Below are positions 1 to 8,206 of a DNA stretch of 57,940 nt, in pieces (the stretch's first letter is position 1; each line of letters opens with the position of its first letter). The translations under genes were made by a program, and so were the position numbers. The DNA is from JBFMFH01 sp040752275 (GTDB lineage: Bacteria > Acidobacteriota > Vicinamibacteria > Vicinamibacterales > JAKQTR01). Location of the stretch: assembly GCA_040752275.1 (NCBI GenBank), contig JBFMFH010000091.1, positions 1 to 57,940 on the forward strand. The letters run 5' to 3'. The notes under the pieces were generated by a model. That model had not been told where the DNA came from and did no database searches. It was given only the letters and a program-made list of their open reading frames with translations.

Positions 1-392
1 CCGCCGAACGACAGCTCTCCGGCGTGGGCCATGGCCCCGGTGTAGAACGACGCGATCTGGTTGCCGTCCCGATCCGTGCTGCAGAAGAACGACGCGGTGA
101 ACGTGGTGTCCACCTCCCTAACGAGTGACGTATCGATCCCCGCCGCTTCGAGCCAGCCGCGGTACTCGCCGAAGTCCCGGCCCGCCGTGCCCATCAGCCG
201 GGGCCGCTCCCCGAGCAAAGCCAGCGTGTAGGCGATGTTCGGCCCACACCCGCCGCGCCGCTTGTCCATCGTGTCGACGAGGAAGCTCAGGCTCACGCGC
301 TGCAGGTGCTCCGGCAGCAGGTGCTCGGTGAACCGCCCGGGGAACGACATCAGGTAGTCGTACGCGATCGAACCGGTCACGATGATCGTCAT
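1..392 (-). CDS. PfkB-family carbohydrate/nucleoside kinase, 5' part (runs off window)
   Basis: I translated about 130 residues from an ATG at 392 on the minus strand, open to the window edge, so the C-terminal catalytic half is missing. The N terminus has the PfkB/ribokinase look: a first beta strand with GSIAYDYL, then a conserved GGCGPNIAYTLALLG block of the kind that binds the sugar. PfkB enzymes phosphorylate sugars or nucleosides with ATP in the cytosol. The start ATG overlaps the stop of the MTA phosphorylase gene by 4 bp (ATGA), so the two are probably translationally coupled. That suggests a role in purine or methylthioadenosine salvage, for example an adenosine kinase-like enzyme. 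The substrate cannot be told from this fragment. Confidence 0.8.
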   Translation of the reverse strand, partial: MTIIVTGSIAYDYLMSFPGRFTEHLLPEHLQRVSLSFLVDTMDKRRGGCGPNIAYTLALLGERPRLMGTAGRDFGEYRGWLEAAGIDTSLVREVDTTFTASFFCSTDRDGNQIASFYTGAMAHAGELSFG

Positions 393-1255
393 GGTCCCTG
401 CATGTACTTGCCGATGATCGGCGCCAGTTCCGCCTTGACCGACGCAGGGATCTGGTCCGGACGCGTGATGATGGCCGCCTGCAGGGCCGTCTGGCAGGCG
501 CAGGTCCGCGATGCGGGTAGTCGCCCCACCGACTCGGCAATCACCTTCTGCGCCATGGCCGCGTTCCGCACCAGGTTGCTGATGATCATGTCGACGGTGA
601 CCGAGTCGTGCTCGGGATGCCAGCAGTCATAGTCGGTGACCAGCGCGATCGTCGTGTAGCAGATCTCGGCTTCGCGGGCCAGCTTGGCCTCCTGGAGGTT
701 GGTCATGCCGATGATGTCCATCCCCCACGCGCGGTAGAGTCTCGACTCGGCCAGGGTCGAGAACTGCGGACCCTCCATGCAGACGTACGTGCCGCCGCGG
801 TGCACATTGGCCCCCACAGCCCGGGCGGCGCCGTACACCACTTCTCCCTGCTCCGGGCACACCGGGTGGGAGAAGCCGACGTGAGCGGCGATGCCGCGGC
901 CGAAGAACGTGCTGGCGCGCCCTTTCGTCCGGTCGAGGAACTGGTCCGGAATGACCAGGTCGAGCGGCTTCAGGTCCTCCCGCAGGCTGCCGACTGCGCT
1001 CGCCGAGAGGATCCGCCGGGCCCCGAGGGTCTTGAAGCCGTAGATGTTCGCCCGGAAGTTCAGCTCCGAGGGCAGGATCCGGTGCCCCGCTCCGTGCCGC
1101 GCCAGGAACGCTACCGTCCGGCCCCGGAGCGTCCCCGTCACATAGGGCCCCGACGGATCACCGAAGGGGGTCTTCACCGTCACGTCCGTGCGGTCGGCCA
1201 GCTCCGCCATGTCGTACAGCCCGCTGCCGCCAATGATGCCAATCTCGATGGCCAT
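389..1255 (-). CDS. mtnP: S-methyl-5'-thioadenosine phosphorylase
   Basis: This 288-residue cytosolic enzyme of the PNP/MTAP phosphorylase family splits methylthioadenosine with phosphate into adenine and methylthioribose-1-phosphate in methionine salvage. Visible family blocks are IGIIGGSGLYD at the N terminus, LARHGAGHRI (phosphate site), MEGPQFST (ribose/phosphate site), GMTNLQEA and TDYDCWHPEHDSVTVD near the C terminus. These resemble MTA phosphorylase more than purine nucleoside phosphorylase, although specificity within the family can be misjudged from sequence. I chose the ATG at 1255, which is preceded by a GAGAGG stretch. A TTG at 1273 would add six residues and overlap the upstream epimerase stop. 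The gene sits between the epimerase gene and the PfkB kinase in one minus-strand run. Confidence 0.9.
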   Translation of the reverse strand: MAIEIGIIGGSGLYDMAELADRTDVTVKTPFGDPSGPYVTGTLRGRTVAFLARHGAGHRILPSELNFRANIYGFKTLGARRILSASAVGSLREDLKPLDLVIPDQFLDRTKGRASTFFGRGIAAHVGFSHPVCPEQGEVVYGAARAVGANVHRGGTYVCMEGPQFSTLAESRLYRAWGMDIIGMTNLQEAKLAREAEICYTTIALVTDYDCWHPEHDSVTVDMIISNLVRNAAMAQKVIAESVGRLPASRTCACQTALQAAIITRPDQIPASVKAELAPIIGKYMQGP

Positions 1256-1269
1256 CGTTTCGGTCCCTC

Positions 1270-1677
1270 TCAACTCCGCTGTGTCAGTTCGACCAGCACG
1301 CCATGCGCGCTGGAGGGATGGACGAACGCCACGAGTGCGCCTCCGGCACCCGGACGGGGCTCCTCGTCAATCAGCCGCACCCCCTTGCCCTTCAGCCGGG
1401 TGAGCGCCTCTCGGATGTCGTCGACGCGAAGGGTGATGTGGTGCACGCCGGGGCCGTGTTTCTCTGTGAACCTCGCCACAGGCGAGTCCGGCGCCGTGGC
1501 CTCGATCAGCTCGAGCGCCGACTCCCCGACCGGCACGATGTGTGCGCGGACGCCCTGGGACGGGACGTCCTCCGGCGCATCGATCTCGAGCCCGAGCGCG
1601 TCGCGGTAGAACGCCAGCGCTTCGTCGATGTCCCTCACCGCGATCCCGACGTGGTCCAGTACCGCTTTCACGCTCAT
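1270..1677 (-). CDS. mce: Methylmalonyl-CoA epimerase
   Basis: This 135-residue protein has the vicinal oxygen chelate (glyoxalase) fold with two beta-alpha-beta modules. It starts with LDHVGIAVRDIDEALAFYRD, and the second half has GVHHITLRVDDI. The two HxG/H-H metal positions and a late conserved Glu (VLVELTQ) fit methylmalonyl-CoA epimerase, which interconverts (2S)- and (2R)-methylmalonyl-CoA so that the mutase can use it. The length is normal for the family. The assignment is strengthened by meaB just upstream and by the mutase genes at 38.3-40.6 kb. The ATG at 1677 has a GGAGGA directly before it. The spacing is tight, but there is no better start. Confidence 0.92.
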   Translation of the reverse strand: MSVKAVLDHVGIAVRDIDEALAFYRDALGLEIDAPEDVPSQGVRAHIVPVGESALELIEATAPDSPVARFTEKHGPGVHHITLRVDDIREALTRLKGKGVRLIDEEPRPGAGGALVAFVHPSSAHGVLVELTQRS

Positions 1678-1698
1678 TCCTCCGGCTGCGGCCCTGAG

Positions 1699-1768
1699 TT
1701 CTCAGCTCCCCGTTCTCGGTCTCCGCCTCTCGGCTTCGATGACTGACACCCGACGACCGACACCTGGT
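1699..1768 (+). repeat. Degenerate 7-bp periodic array in the meaB-mce gap
   Basis: About ten consecutive heptamers can be laid end to end: TTCTCAG, CTCCCCG, TTCTCGG, TCTCCGC, CTCTCGG, CTTCGAT, GACTGAC, ACCCGAC, GACCGAC, ACCTGGT. The unit drifts from pyrimidine-rich TCTC.G to GAC.GAC. It fills most of the gap between meaB and mce. It is the most degenerate member of the set and could be chance low complexity. Confidence 0.45.
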
Positions 1769-1780
1769 CGCGCCGCAGCA

Positions 1781-2746
1781 CTATCGTTTGACCGCCCTTG
1801 CCAGGACCTCGGTTGCGGCGCTGTACGGGTCGAGCGTCCGGGCGTCGATCCGATCCAGCATCGCGTCGAGCTCTCCGGGGGCCAGCACCGAGCGATCCAC
1901 ATAGTCCATGAACCGATTGGCCAGCAGTTCGCGCAGCCGGTACTCGTTGCGTACCCGCGCGCGGCCGCCCCGCTGTGCGCTCCCGGACGCACGGAAGCGC
2001 TCGATGGTCCCCAGGAGCTCGCCGACGCCGACGCCGGTGTTGGCCTGCGTCTGCACGATCGGCGGGCGCCAGTCGTCCGGCCCGAATTCCTCCAGGCCAA
2101 GCATCGCCTCGATCGACGCCGCCAGACGGCCGGCGCCGTCGCGGTCCGCCTTGTTCACGACGAAGATGTCGGCAATCTCCATGATGCCGGCCTTGAGGGC
2201 CTGCACCTCGTCTCCGGCCCCGGGCACGAGGGTGACGATGGACACGTCGGCCGTCCGCACGACATCGACCTCGTCTTGTCCGACGCCGACCGTTTCGACG
2301 AGCACCCAGTCCATGCCGGCCGCGTCGAGGACGTACGCAGCCTCGTGGGTCGCCCGCGCGAGCCCTCCGAGGTGCCCTCGCGTCGCCATGCTCCGGATGA
2401 ACACCCCCGGGTCCGACGCGTGTACCTGCATGCGGACCCGATCGCCCAGGATGGCGCCGCCGGTGTAGGGACTCGTCGGATCGACGGCCAGGATGCCGAC
2501 GCTCTCCGAGCGCCCTCGGATCTCGCCGGTGAGCCGATCGACCAGCGTACTCTTGCCGGCTCCCGGAGGGCCCGTGATGCCGGCCAGGTAGGCGCGTCCG
2601 GTGTGAGGGAAGAGCGCACGGACGAGATCGGCAGCCGGCGGCTCGTCGTCTTCGATGAGCGAGATGGCCCGTGCGATCGCGCGGGCATCACCAGCCCTCA
2701 CGCGGTCGACCAGGGAGGCCCGGCTGCCTGCCGTCGATGCGAGCAT
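1781..2746 (-). CDS. meaB: Methylmalonyl-CoA mutase-associated GTPase MeaB (ArgK family)
   Basis: This 321-residue G3E-type P-loop GTPase protects and reloads adenosylcobalamin-dependent methylmalonyl-CoA mutase. It has a Walker A motif GPPGAGKST at about residues 59-67, the switch-region VDPTSPYTGGAILGDRVRM, the VLVETVGVGQDE block around residue 155, and the guanine-specificity motif NKAD near residue 200. The C-terminal helical dimerisation arm is present. The length is typical of the family. Its ATG lies 4 nt after the stop of the upstream acyl-CoA dehydrogenase, so the two are probably co-transcribed. The client enzyme is very likely the split mutase at 38.3-40.6 kb, about 36 kb away. Confidence 0.95.
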   Translation of the reverse strand: MLASTAGSRASLVDRVRAGDARAIARAISLIEDDEPPAADLVRALFPHTGRAYLAGITGPPGAGKSTLVDRLTGEIRGRSESVGILAVDPTSPYTGGAILGDRVRMQVHASDPGVFIRSMATRGHLGGLARATHEAAYVLDAAGMDWVLVETVGVGQDEVDVVRTADVSIVTLVPGAGDEVQALKAGIMEIADIFVVNKADRDGAGRLAASIEAMLGLEEFGPDDWRPPIVQTQANTGVGVGELLGTIERFRASGSAQRGGRARVRNEYRLRELLANRFMDYVDRSVLAPGELDAMLDRIDARTLDPYSAATEVLARAVKR

Positions 2747-2750
2747 GGCG

Positions 2751-3899
2751 TCAGGCAGGCTCCGCCAGAAGCTGCCGGGCGATCACGAGGCGCTGGATTT
2801 CGCTGGTCCCTTCACCAATCGTCGTGAGCTTGACGTCGCGAAGGAACTTCTCGGCCGGGTAGTCCTTGACGAACCCGTACCCGCCGTGAATCTGCACGCA
2901 CTCCTCGGAGGCGCACACGGCCACCTCGCTCGCCAGGAGCTTGGCCATCGACGACTCGCGCGAGGTGCGCTTGCCCTGGTCCTTCAGGTAGGCTGCCCGA
3001 TACGTCAGCAGGCGCGACGCTTCGATCCGCGTCGCCAGGTCCACGAGCTTCCACTGGATGGCCTGGAAGCTGGCAATGGGCTGTCCGAACTGCGTGCGCT
3101 CCAGCGCGTAGCGGCGGGCCACTTCGTACGCACCCTGTCCCAGCCCGACCCCGAGTGCCGCGATCCCGATGCGGCCCGCGTCCAGCACCTGGAGGGTGTT
3201 GACGTATCCCTCGTTCTCCGGGCCGAGGAGGGCATCGGCCGTTACCCGGCAGTCGCGGAAGATGACCTCGCTCGTGTCGCTCGCGCGCATGCCCAGCTTG
3301 TCTTCCTTGCGCCCGGCGGCCATGCCGGGGTTGCCTCGTTCGACGATGAACGCCGAGATGCCCCGGTGCCCGCGTGTCTTGTCGGTGACCGCCATGACCA
3401 CCATGACCTCGCCGATGCTGCCGTGCGTGATAAAGGTCTTGGTCCCGTTGATCACCCACCCGTTGCCGTCGCGCACCGCCGTCGTCCTGATCCGGGCAGC
3501 GTCGGAGCCGGCGGTCGGCTCGGTCAGTCCCCAGGCCGCCACCCACTCACCCTTGGCCAACGGCACGAGGTACTGCCGCTTCTGTGCCTCGTTCCCGAAC
3601 ATGGCCACGTGCGCAGCGCCGAGGCCGTTGTGCGCGGCGACCGACAACGACACCGCCGGATCGATTCGGGCCAGCTCTTCGACGCAGATGCAGTACTCGA
3701 TCGCCGACATCCCGGCCCCGCCGTACTCCTCGGGAAACTGGATGCCCATCAGCCCGAGGGCCGCCATCTTGGTCACCAGCGACCGAGGGAACGCCTGGAC
3801 GGCATCCCATTCGCGCACGAACGGACGGATCTCGGTTTCGGCGAACTCCCTGACGGCTCGCCGCAGGACAATGTGCTGTTCAGCGGGTCTGAAATCCAT
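2751..3899 (-). CDS. Acyl-CoA dehydrogenase (short/branched-chain type)
   Basis: This 382-residue flavoprotein introduces the alpha-beta double bond into acyl-CoA and passes electrons to electron-transfer flavoprotein. The order is standard: N-terminal helical domain (FPEEYGGAGMS), middle beta domain with the FAD-binding blocks GLTEPTAGSD and FITHGSIGEV, and C-terminal domain with RTQFGQPI and IHGGYGFVKDYP. The putative catalytic Glu is in the terminal GEGTSEIQR. I took the ATG at 3899 (MDFRPAEQ), which matches the family N terminus. The frame is open further upstream, but that part is shared with the desaturase region and shows no homology. meaB follows after 4 nt. The substrate is uncertain: butyryl-, isobutyryl- or another short acyl-CoA. 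Confidence 0.92.
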   Translation of the reverse strand: MDFRPAEQHIVLRRAVREFAETEIRPFVREWDAVQAFPRSLVTKMAALGLMGIQFPEEYGGAGMSAIEYCICVEELARIDPAVSLSVAAHNGLGAAHVAMFGNEAQKRQYLVPLAKGEWVAAWGLTEPTAGSDAARIRTTAVRDGNGWVINGTKTFITHGSIGEVMVVMAVTDKTRGHRGISAFIVERGNPGMAAGRKEDKLGMRASDTSEVIFRDCRVTADALLGPENEGYVNTLQVLDAGRIGIAALGVGLGQGAYEVARRYALERTQFGQPIASFQAIQWKLVDLATRIEASRLLTYRAAYLKDQGKRTSRESSMAKLLASEVAVCASEECVQIHGGYGFVKDYPAEKFLRDVKLTTIGEGTSEIQRLVIARQLLAEPA

Positions 3900-3984
3900 G
3901 GCCTGCCCGGTGTCGGGAGCGGGTTGGGGCGCTCGTGCCGCCGCCTGGACACGGCACGCACGCCGTCCGCAAACTGTACCACAC

Positions 3985-4962
3985 TCAGGACGTCTGCCAG
4001 CGCGTGTGCGGGGGCCGGTTCTCGACAATCCACCCGTGGATGAGCTGGCCGTAGCTTCGCCAGCGCAGCCCACGCCGCGCGTAGAACGGAATCAGTCGCC
4101 TCTGCAGCTCGGGCAGGCGGTAGAAGGGAACGCCCGGGAAGTAGTGATGCTCCAGGTGGTAGTTCGAGTTCAGGAACACCCGGTCCCAGAACCAGTGCCC
4201 GCGTACGAGGGTCGACCAGCCCGCCGGGTCGTCCGGGTCGATGTCGTAGTGCTGGCCGAGCCGGTTCAGCGAGAACGCCACGGGAAACACGAAGAGGACC
4301 GGCACCACGTAGGCCTTCACGGCCGTCATTCCGCCGCCAGCCCACCAGAATGCCGCCAGGACGGCAAGATGGAACACGACGGCCACCCGGCGCTCACCGG
4401 CTATCTGCCGCCGGAGGGCGGAGGGGTAGGTCGCCCCCTCGCGCCGGGCCGCGCGGAAGTAGATCGGGAAGAGCGCCGGCGTCGCGTACAACAGCTTGTA
4501 CCAGCGCGTGTTCACCTTCGGCGACAGGTGGTGGCGTTTCGGGTCGTCGCTGGCGGATCCCAGCTCGGCATGGTGATCGAGGTGCCACCGGGTGAACTGG
4601 GCCGCCGAGATGCCGCTCGGGATCGCATACAGGTAGCCGAGCAGGCGCTCCAGGGCGGGGCGCCGGCGCGCGAAGATGGCGTGGTGGACGACCTCGTGCA
4701 GGAGGACCGTGAAGTTGAACACCGTGAAGCCCTGCACGATGGCCAACGGAATCCAGATCGCCGGATGAGCGTCGATCGTCAGGCCCCACCCCGCCAGACC
4801 CAGCATCAAGAACTGCCGAACCGCCACGAGCAGGTGCCGGTGCGGCTGCTTGCGATGCAGGTCCCGCATCTCGGCGCGCGACAGCTCGCTCCCCAGCTCG
4901 GCCCGAAGCCCCACGGCGTGACGGCTGTAATGGTGCTCTTTCATCCTGACGCCTGGCGCCAC
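3985..4962 (-). CDS. Membrane fatty acid desaturase / hydroxylase family protein
   Basis: This is a protein of about 325 residues with the three histidine clusters of membrane di-iron desaturases: HEVVHH (about 89-94), HLDHH (about 127-131) and HLEHH (about 269-273). Hydrophobic stretches around residues 45-85 and 195-225 would form the membrane segments. Such enzymes desaturate or hydroxylate acyl chains, or modify carotenoids or sphingolipids, in the inner membrane. The substrate cannot be read from the sequence. The start is uncertain: a GTG at 4962 is preceded by GTGAG at plausible spacing, and an ATG at 4944 (MKEHHYSRH) lies six codons in. It lies upstream of the acyl-CoA dehydrogenase on the same strand, separated by about 85 nt. 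Confidence 0.85.
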   Translation of the reverse strand: MAPGVRMKEHHYSRHAVGLRAELGSELSRAEMRDLHRKQPHRHLLVAVRQFLMLGLAGWGLTIDAHPAIWIPLAIVQGFTVFNFTVLLHEVVHHAIFARRRPALERLLGYLYAIPSGISAAQFTRWHLDHHAELGSASDDPKRHHLSPKVNTRWYKLLYATPALFPIYFRAARREGATYPSALRRQIAGERRVAVVFHLAVLAAFWWAGGGMTAVKAYVVPVLFVFPVAFSLNRLGQHYDIDPDDPAGWSTLVRGHWFWDRVFLNSNYHLEHHYFPGVPFYRLPELQRRLIPFYARRGLRWRSYGQLIHGWIVENRPPHTRWQTS

Positions 4963-5087
4963 AACCGGCGCTCACGCAAGGTGATCATGCGCCGGGGATG
5001 TCGAAGGCGGGCGTTCCCGGCCTGAGCGATCTCGAAGGCAGCGCGCGGACCCGGAGCGAACATCGGCGGCACCGGCGAGCTCCGGGA

Positions 5088-5720
5088 TCAGTAGTACACA
5101 ACCACTCTGAAGTTCCCGCTGTTGTCCGTCAGTACATCGTCGTTGATGCCCAGGTAGAGCCGTCCCGACTCCCTCATCCGAATCGGGCCCGTATTGTCGC
5201 CGATGAAGAACGGGGCATCGTCACCATCGCCAATCTGGCCGATGAGCGCAGCCGCCGGCCGGGCCGGAATCGGCCGGCCCGGGTTGTGGGGCGAGTCGTT
5301 CTCGCCGGCGGCCCCGTCGCGCCGGTTCGGTCCCCAGCGCACCTGACCGCGTGCCTCGAAGTAGACGACCTGGCCGGCCCTGACGTCGACGCCGGTGTCG
5401 TTCCAGCGTTCGGCGGCCGTGACCACGACCTCGCGCTCTCGCATTCCGGAAGGCCGCATTCCCCTCTTGGAGTCCCGGTCGTCGTCCCAGGACTCGCGGC
5501 CGAATTCGATCCGGTCGACCTCGTCGACCGAGAAACGAAGCGTCCGGCCCGACCAGCCGCTCTGTTCCCTGAACTGGACTTCTCCGTTTCGGACGCTGAC
5601 GAGCTCCCCTTCGATCCGCCTGCCGCTTCGCAGATACAGGGTGTCGGCCGACACGGCCGCCACCAACACCAGCATGGTTGTCATGCCCAGCCCGACGCCC
5701 GCCCGCCACCCCGTCTTCAT
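5088..5720 (-). CDS. Exported protein with C-terminal LecA/PA-IL-like lectin domain
   Basis: This 210-residue protein starts at the ATG at 5720, preceded by a strong GGGAGG ribosome site. The first 25 residues form a signal peptide (positive MKTGWR, hydrophobic core, VSA-D). Residues 26-75 (TLYLRSGRRIEGELVSVRNGEVQF) look like the short beta-rich module that reads a 'granule-like' strand-turn-strand. Residues 100-210 resemble the PA-I galactophilic lectin fold: VRAGQVVYFEARGQVRWG, ALIGQIG, and a closing LYLGINDD with a following DNSGNFRVVV that parallels the Ca/galactose loop of PA-IL. Whether the sugar-binding residues are functional is not clear. It is divergent from the exported protein at 5787. 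Confidence 0.75.
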   Translation of the reverse strand: MKTGWRAGVGLGMTTMLVLVAAVSADTLYLRSGRRIEGELVSVRNGEVQFREQSGWSGRTLRFSVDEVDRIEFGRESWDDDRDSKRGMRPSGMREREVVVTAAERWNDTGVDVRAGQVVYFEARGQVRWGPNRRDGAAGENDSPHNPGRPIPARPAAALIGQIGDGDDAPFFIGDNTGPIRMRESGRLYLGINDDVLTDNSGNFRVVVYY

Positions 5721-5769
5721 GGCAGCCTCCCTGGAAGGACCCTCCCGCCCGTGTGTTTTGGATCGTCCA

Positions 5770-5776
5770 ATAGTAT
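5770..5776. promoter_or_regulatory. Overlapping divergent -10-like elements
   Basis: ATAGTAT reads as TAGTAT on the plus strand (5771-5776) and as TGA-TACTAT, an extended -10, on the minus strand. It lies between the divergent genes starting at 5720 and 5787. No good -35 is visible for either direction. If the plus-strand element is used, transcription would start only a few bases before the GTG at 5787. Confidence 0.3.
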
Positions 5777-5786
5777 CATTCCCCGC

Positions 5787-6290
5787 GTGACCACCTCCCA
5801 GCGCACACTCATCGCACGTGCCGTGGTCCTCGCCGGTCTCGCGGCTGGTGTCCTTGCCGCAACCTCGCGGCCGGCAGCCGCCGACATCACGGCGTTCCTC
5901 GGCACGACCACCTCGGCGACGGGGCAGGTGCACAAGGGCCTGTCTGCCGGCTTCACGATCCTCCTGGTCGGACTGGACTTCGAGTACGCGGCCGCTGCGG
6001 AAGATCCCGAGGGCGCCGTGCCGTCGCTGAGCATGGGCAGCGCGAACGTGCTGGTCCAGACGCCGACCGGGCGGGTGAAGCTCTACGGCACGGTCGGCAT
6101 CGGCGTGTATCGCGAGGCCCTGGGCGCGTACAGCACGACGAACACGAGTGCGAACGCGGGGGGCGGGGTGAAGATCGGCCTGGCAGGGCCCCTCGGCCTG
6201 CGGATCGACTACCGCGCGATCACGCTGCGCGGCTCGCGGCGCGAATCGACCCAACAGCGGTGGTACGTGGGACTCAACCTGACATTCTGA
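5787..6290 (+). CDS. Exported beta-barrel-like protein, unknown function
   Basis: This is a 167-residue protein read from a GTG at 5787. Residues 1-28 are a signal peptide (RTLIARAVVLAGLAAGVLAA, cleavage near AAA-D). The mature part alternates polar and hydrophobic residues with many Gly and aromatic positions (FLGTTTSATG, FTILLVGLDFEY, VKLYGTVGIGVYREAL, GLRIDYRAITL) and ends in a strand with a terminal Phe (WYVGLNLTF). That is the usual signature of a small outer-membrane barrel. No Shine-Dalgarno site is visible before the GTG. The start is fixed by the signal peptide and by the promoter/minus-strand gene just upstream. Function is unknown. Confidence 0.72.
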   Translation: MTTSQRTLIARAVVLAGLAAGVLAATSRPAAADITAFLGTTTSATGQVHKGLSAGFTILLVGLDFEYAAAAEDPEGAVPSLSMGSANVLVQTPTGRVKLYGTVGIGVYREALGAYSTTNTSANAGGGVKIGLAGPLGLRIDYRAITLRGSRRESTQQRWYVGLNLTF

Positions 6291-6403
6291 GGCCCGGAGG
6301 CGTTCGAGCCGGCACACGGCGGGAAATGGGCCGCCGGCCGCCGGCGCGGCATCGATAGCCGTGTGGTCGCGGGGGTGAGTGGGCCGGGACCGGAGGGAAG
6401 CGA

Positions 6404-6441
6404 CGGCCCCGGGGCGCCGCCATGACGGCGCCCCGGGGCCG
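6404..6441. terminator. 16-bp perfect hairpin between convergent genes
   Basis: Left arm 6404-6419 and right arm 6426-6441 are exactly complementary and almost all G/C, with a six-base loop (6420-6425). It lies between the stop of the plus gene ending at 6290 and the stop of the minus gene at 6447. There is no T-tract on either side, so this is a strong stem but not a canonical intrinsic terminator. Confidence 0.6.
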
Positions 6442-6446
6442 GATTG

Positions 6447-6947
6447 TCATTTGCCCAGGTCGGCCACGAGCTGGTAGTTCGCCATGGTCACACCGCCGGC
6501 ATAGGCGTCGCTGTAGACCTTGAAGAGCTCCTGCACCTCGGTCGGGAAGACCTCGGCGAGGATCCGCGACACGGTATAGTCGGCGTCTTTGGCCACCGGG
6601 TCGATCAGGAACACGTAGAGGATGGCCCCGTTGGGCATCGGCTCGTTCTGCTTGAACACGCGCCAGCCCGCCGCCTGCTGCTTGCGGACGGGATCCTCGC
6701 TCTTGGCCATCGCCTCCTTCAACTTGCCGATCACCATTTCGAAGTCGGCCGTCTTGTCAGCCTTGATGACGTTGAACATCAGACCGACGTCGCCGGTGAA
6801 GACGCGGGCCTGAGGCTTCTGCGTCTGCGCCTGCGTGTCCTGCGCGAACACGGCGGGCGCAAGCACCAGCACCGCGGCCACGGTGACGACCATTCCAATC
6901 ACGATGCGCCGCCATCCGGCAGCCGGAGACATCAACGTCGGGTGCAT
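6447..6947 (-). CDS. Exported hypothetical protein
   Basis: This 166-residue protein begins at the ATG at 6947 with a very good GAAGGAGG ribosome site 7 nt before it. A longer frame upstream is open but would bypass this site. The N terminus is a signal peptide (GWRRIVIGMVVTVAAVLVLAPAVFA-Q). The mature part (FTGDVGLMFNVIKADKTADFEMVIGKL, then GWRVFKQNE, then YVFLIDPV) looks like a compact alpha/beta domain of about 125 residues. I do not recognise a named family or catalytic motif. It is probably periplasmic. It is a single gene ending at the large hairpin at 6404-6441. Confidence 0.8.
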   Translation of the reverse strand: MHPTLMSPAAGWRRIVIGMVVTVAAVLVLAPAVFAQDTQAQTQKPQARVFTGDVGLMFNVIKADKTADFEMVIGKLKEAMAKSEDPVRKQQAAGWRVFKQNEPMPNGAILYVFLIDPVAKDADYTVSRILAEVFPTEVQELFKVYSDAYAGGVTMANYQLVADLGK

Positions 6948-7017
6948 GCAGTAACCTCCTTCGAATGGGCGTGATGTCCGTTGGGTCGAGATCATCACAC
7001 TCTACCGTACGCCGCGC

Positions 7018-8160
7018 CTAGATGAAAACCGCGAGGATCTCGTTGGCCAGCAGCATGCCGCGTCGCGTCAGACGGATCCGTCCGCCCCCGTGCACCAACA
7101 GGCCCTCGTCCAGGTACGGCTGAAGATGATGTCCGTATCGCGCCCAGAGATCAAGCCCGAAGTTTCGGGCGATGGTCGACTCGTCCACACCCGCGGTAAG
7201 GCGCAGGCCCGTGATGAGCGCCTCCTGACAGGCCTCGACCGGCGACAGATGGCGCGGCTCGACACGCGTCGTCCGGCCTGCTTCGATCCGCGACACGTAG
7301 TCGGCGATCCCCGGGACGTTCTTCCATCGCGTGCGTGACACGGTCGAATGCGCCCCGGGGCCGAAGCCGAGCCATTCGCCGTCGGTCCAGTACTTCAGGT
7401 TGTGACGGCACTCGAGGCCGGGCCGGGCCACATTGGAGATCTCGTACTGCCGGTATCCCGCCCGCTCGAGGCGGGCCATCGCTCGCTCGTACATCTCGGC
7501 GGCATCATCGTCGGAGGCCGCCGACCACTTGGACCGCGCCATCTCCTCCCGCAGTGGTGCGTTGGGGTAGAGTTCGAGCATGTAAAGCGACGCGTGCTCG
7601 GGCGCCTCGTCGATGAGGGTCTCGACCGATGCCATCCACTGCTCGATCGACTGTTGTGGCAGCCACATCATCAGGTCGAGGCTGATGTTCGAGAAGCCAG
7701 CGGCACGGGCGTCGGCCACGGCGCGGCGCGCCCGGCCCGCATCGTGGGCGCGGCCAAGCCGCTGGAGGTCGTCGTCGCTGAACGACTGCACCCCCAGGCT
7801 GAGGCGTGTCGCACCAGCGGCCCGATACGCAGCCGCCCGCGCTTCGTCGATGGACTCCGGGTTGGCCTCGAGGGTGATCTCGGCATCGGCCGACACCCGA
7901 AAGGCACGGCGGCATGCCGAGAGGATTCGCGCGATCTCCCCGGGTTCGAGCAGTGATGGGGTGCCGCCGCCGAAGAAGATCGTGTCGACCTCCACGCCGG
8001 CAGCGGCGGGCACATCAGCGTGGACCCGAGAAAGCTCGCCGACAACGGCGGCGACGTACCGCTGCTCGAGGGCCGGGTCCCTGATGTCCCGAGTGAAGTT
8101 GCAGTAGCGGCAGATGGACGCGCAGAACGGCACGTGCACGTAGAGCCCCAGAGACGCCAT
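7018..8160 (-). CDS. hemW: Radical SAM protein HemW (heme chaperone, coproporphyrinogen oxidase-like)
   Basis: This is a 380-residue radical SAM protein. The [4Fe-4S] cysteines are C13, C17 and C20 in FCASICRYCNF. The residue after next is Phe, not the fourth Cys that marks true HemN, so this fits HemW, which binds heme and is thought to hand it to respiratory enzymes. Further blocks are FFGGGTPSLL, TLEANPES, SLGVQSF, and the C-terminal HemN-type domain with HNLKYWTDGEWLGFGPGAHS. The length is normal. The DnaC-like gene lies 46 nt upstream on the same strand. Confidence 0.93.
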   Translation of the reverse strand: MASLGLYVHVPFCASICRYCNFTRDIRDPALEQRYVAAVVGELSRVHADVPAAAGVEVDTIFFGGGTPSLLEPGEIARILSACRRAFRVSADAEITLEANPESIDEARAAAYRAAGATRLSLGVQSFSDDDLQRLGRAHDAGRARRAVADARAAGFSNISLDLMMWLPQQSIEQWMASVETLIDEAPEHASLYMLELYPNAPLREEMARSKWSAASDDDAAEMYERAMARLERAGYRQYEISNVARPGLECRHNLKYWTDGEWLGFGPGAHSTVSRTRWKNVPGIADYVSRIEAGRTTRVEPRHLSPVEACQEALITGLRLTAGVDESTIARNFGLDLWARYGHHLQPYLDEGLLVHGGGRIRLTRRGMLLANEILAVFI

Positions 8161-8206
8161 CAGCTTCCGTCCCCCCGCGTCGGGCGGGCCTCGCCGGGTC
8201 GCCCGC

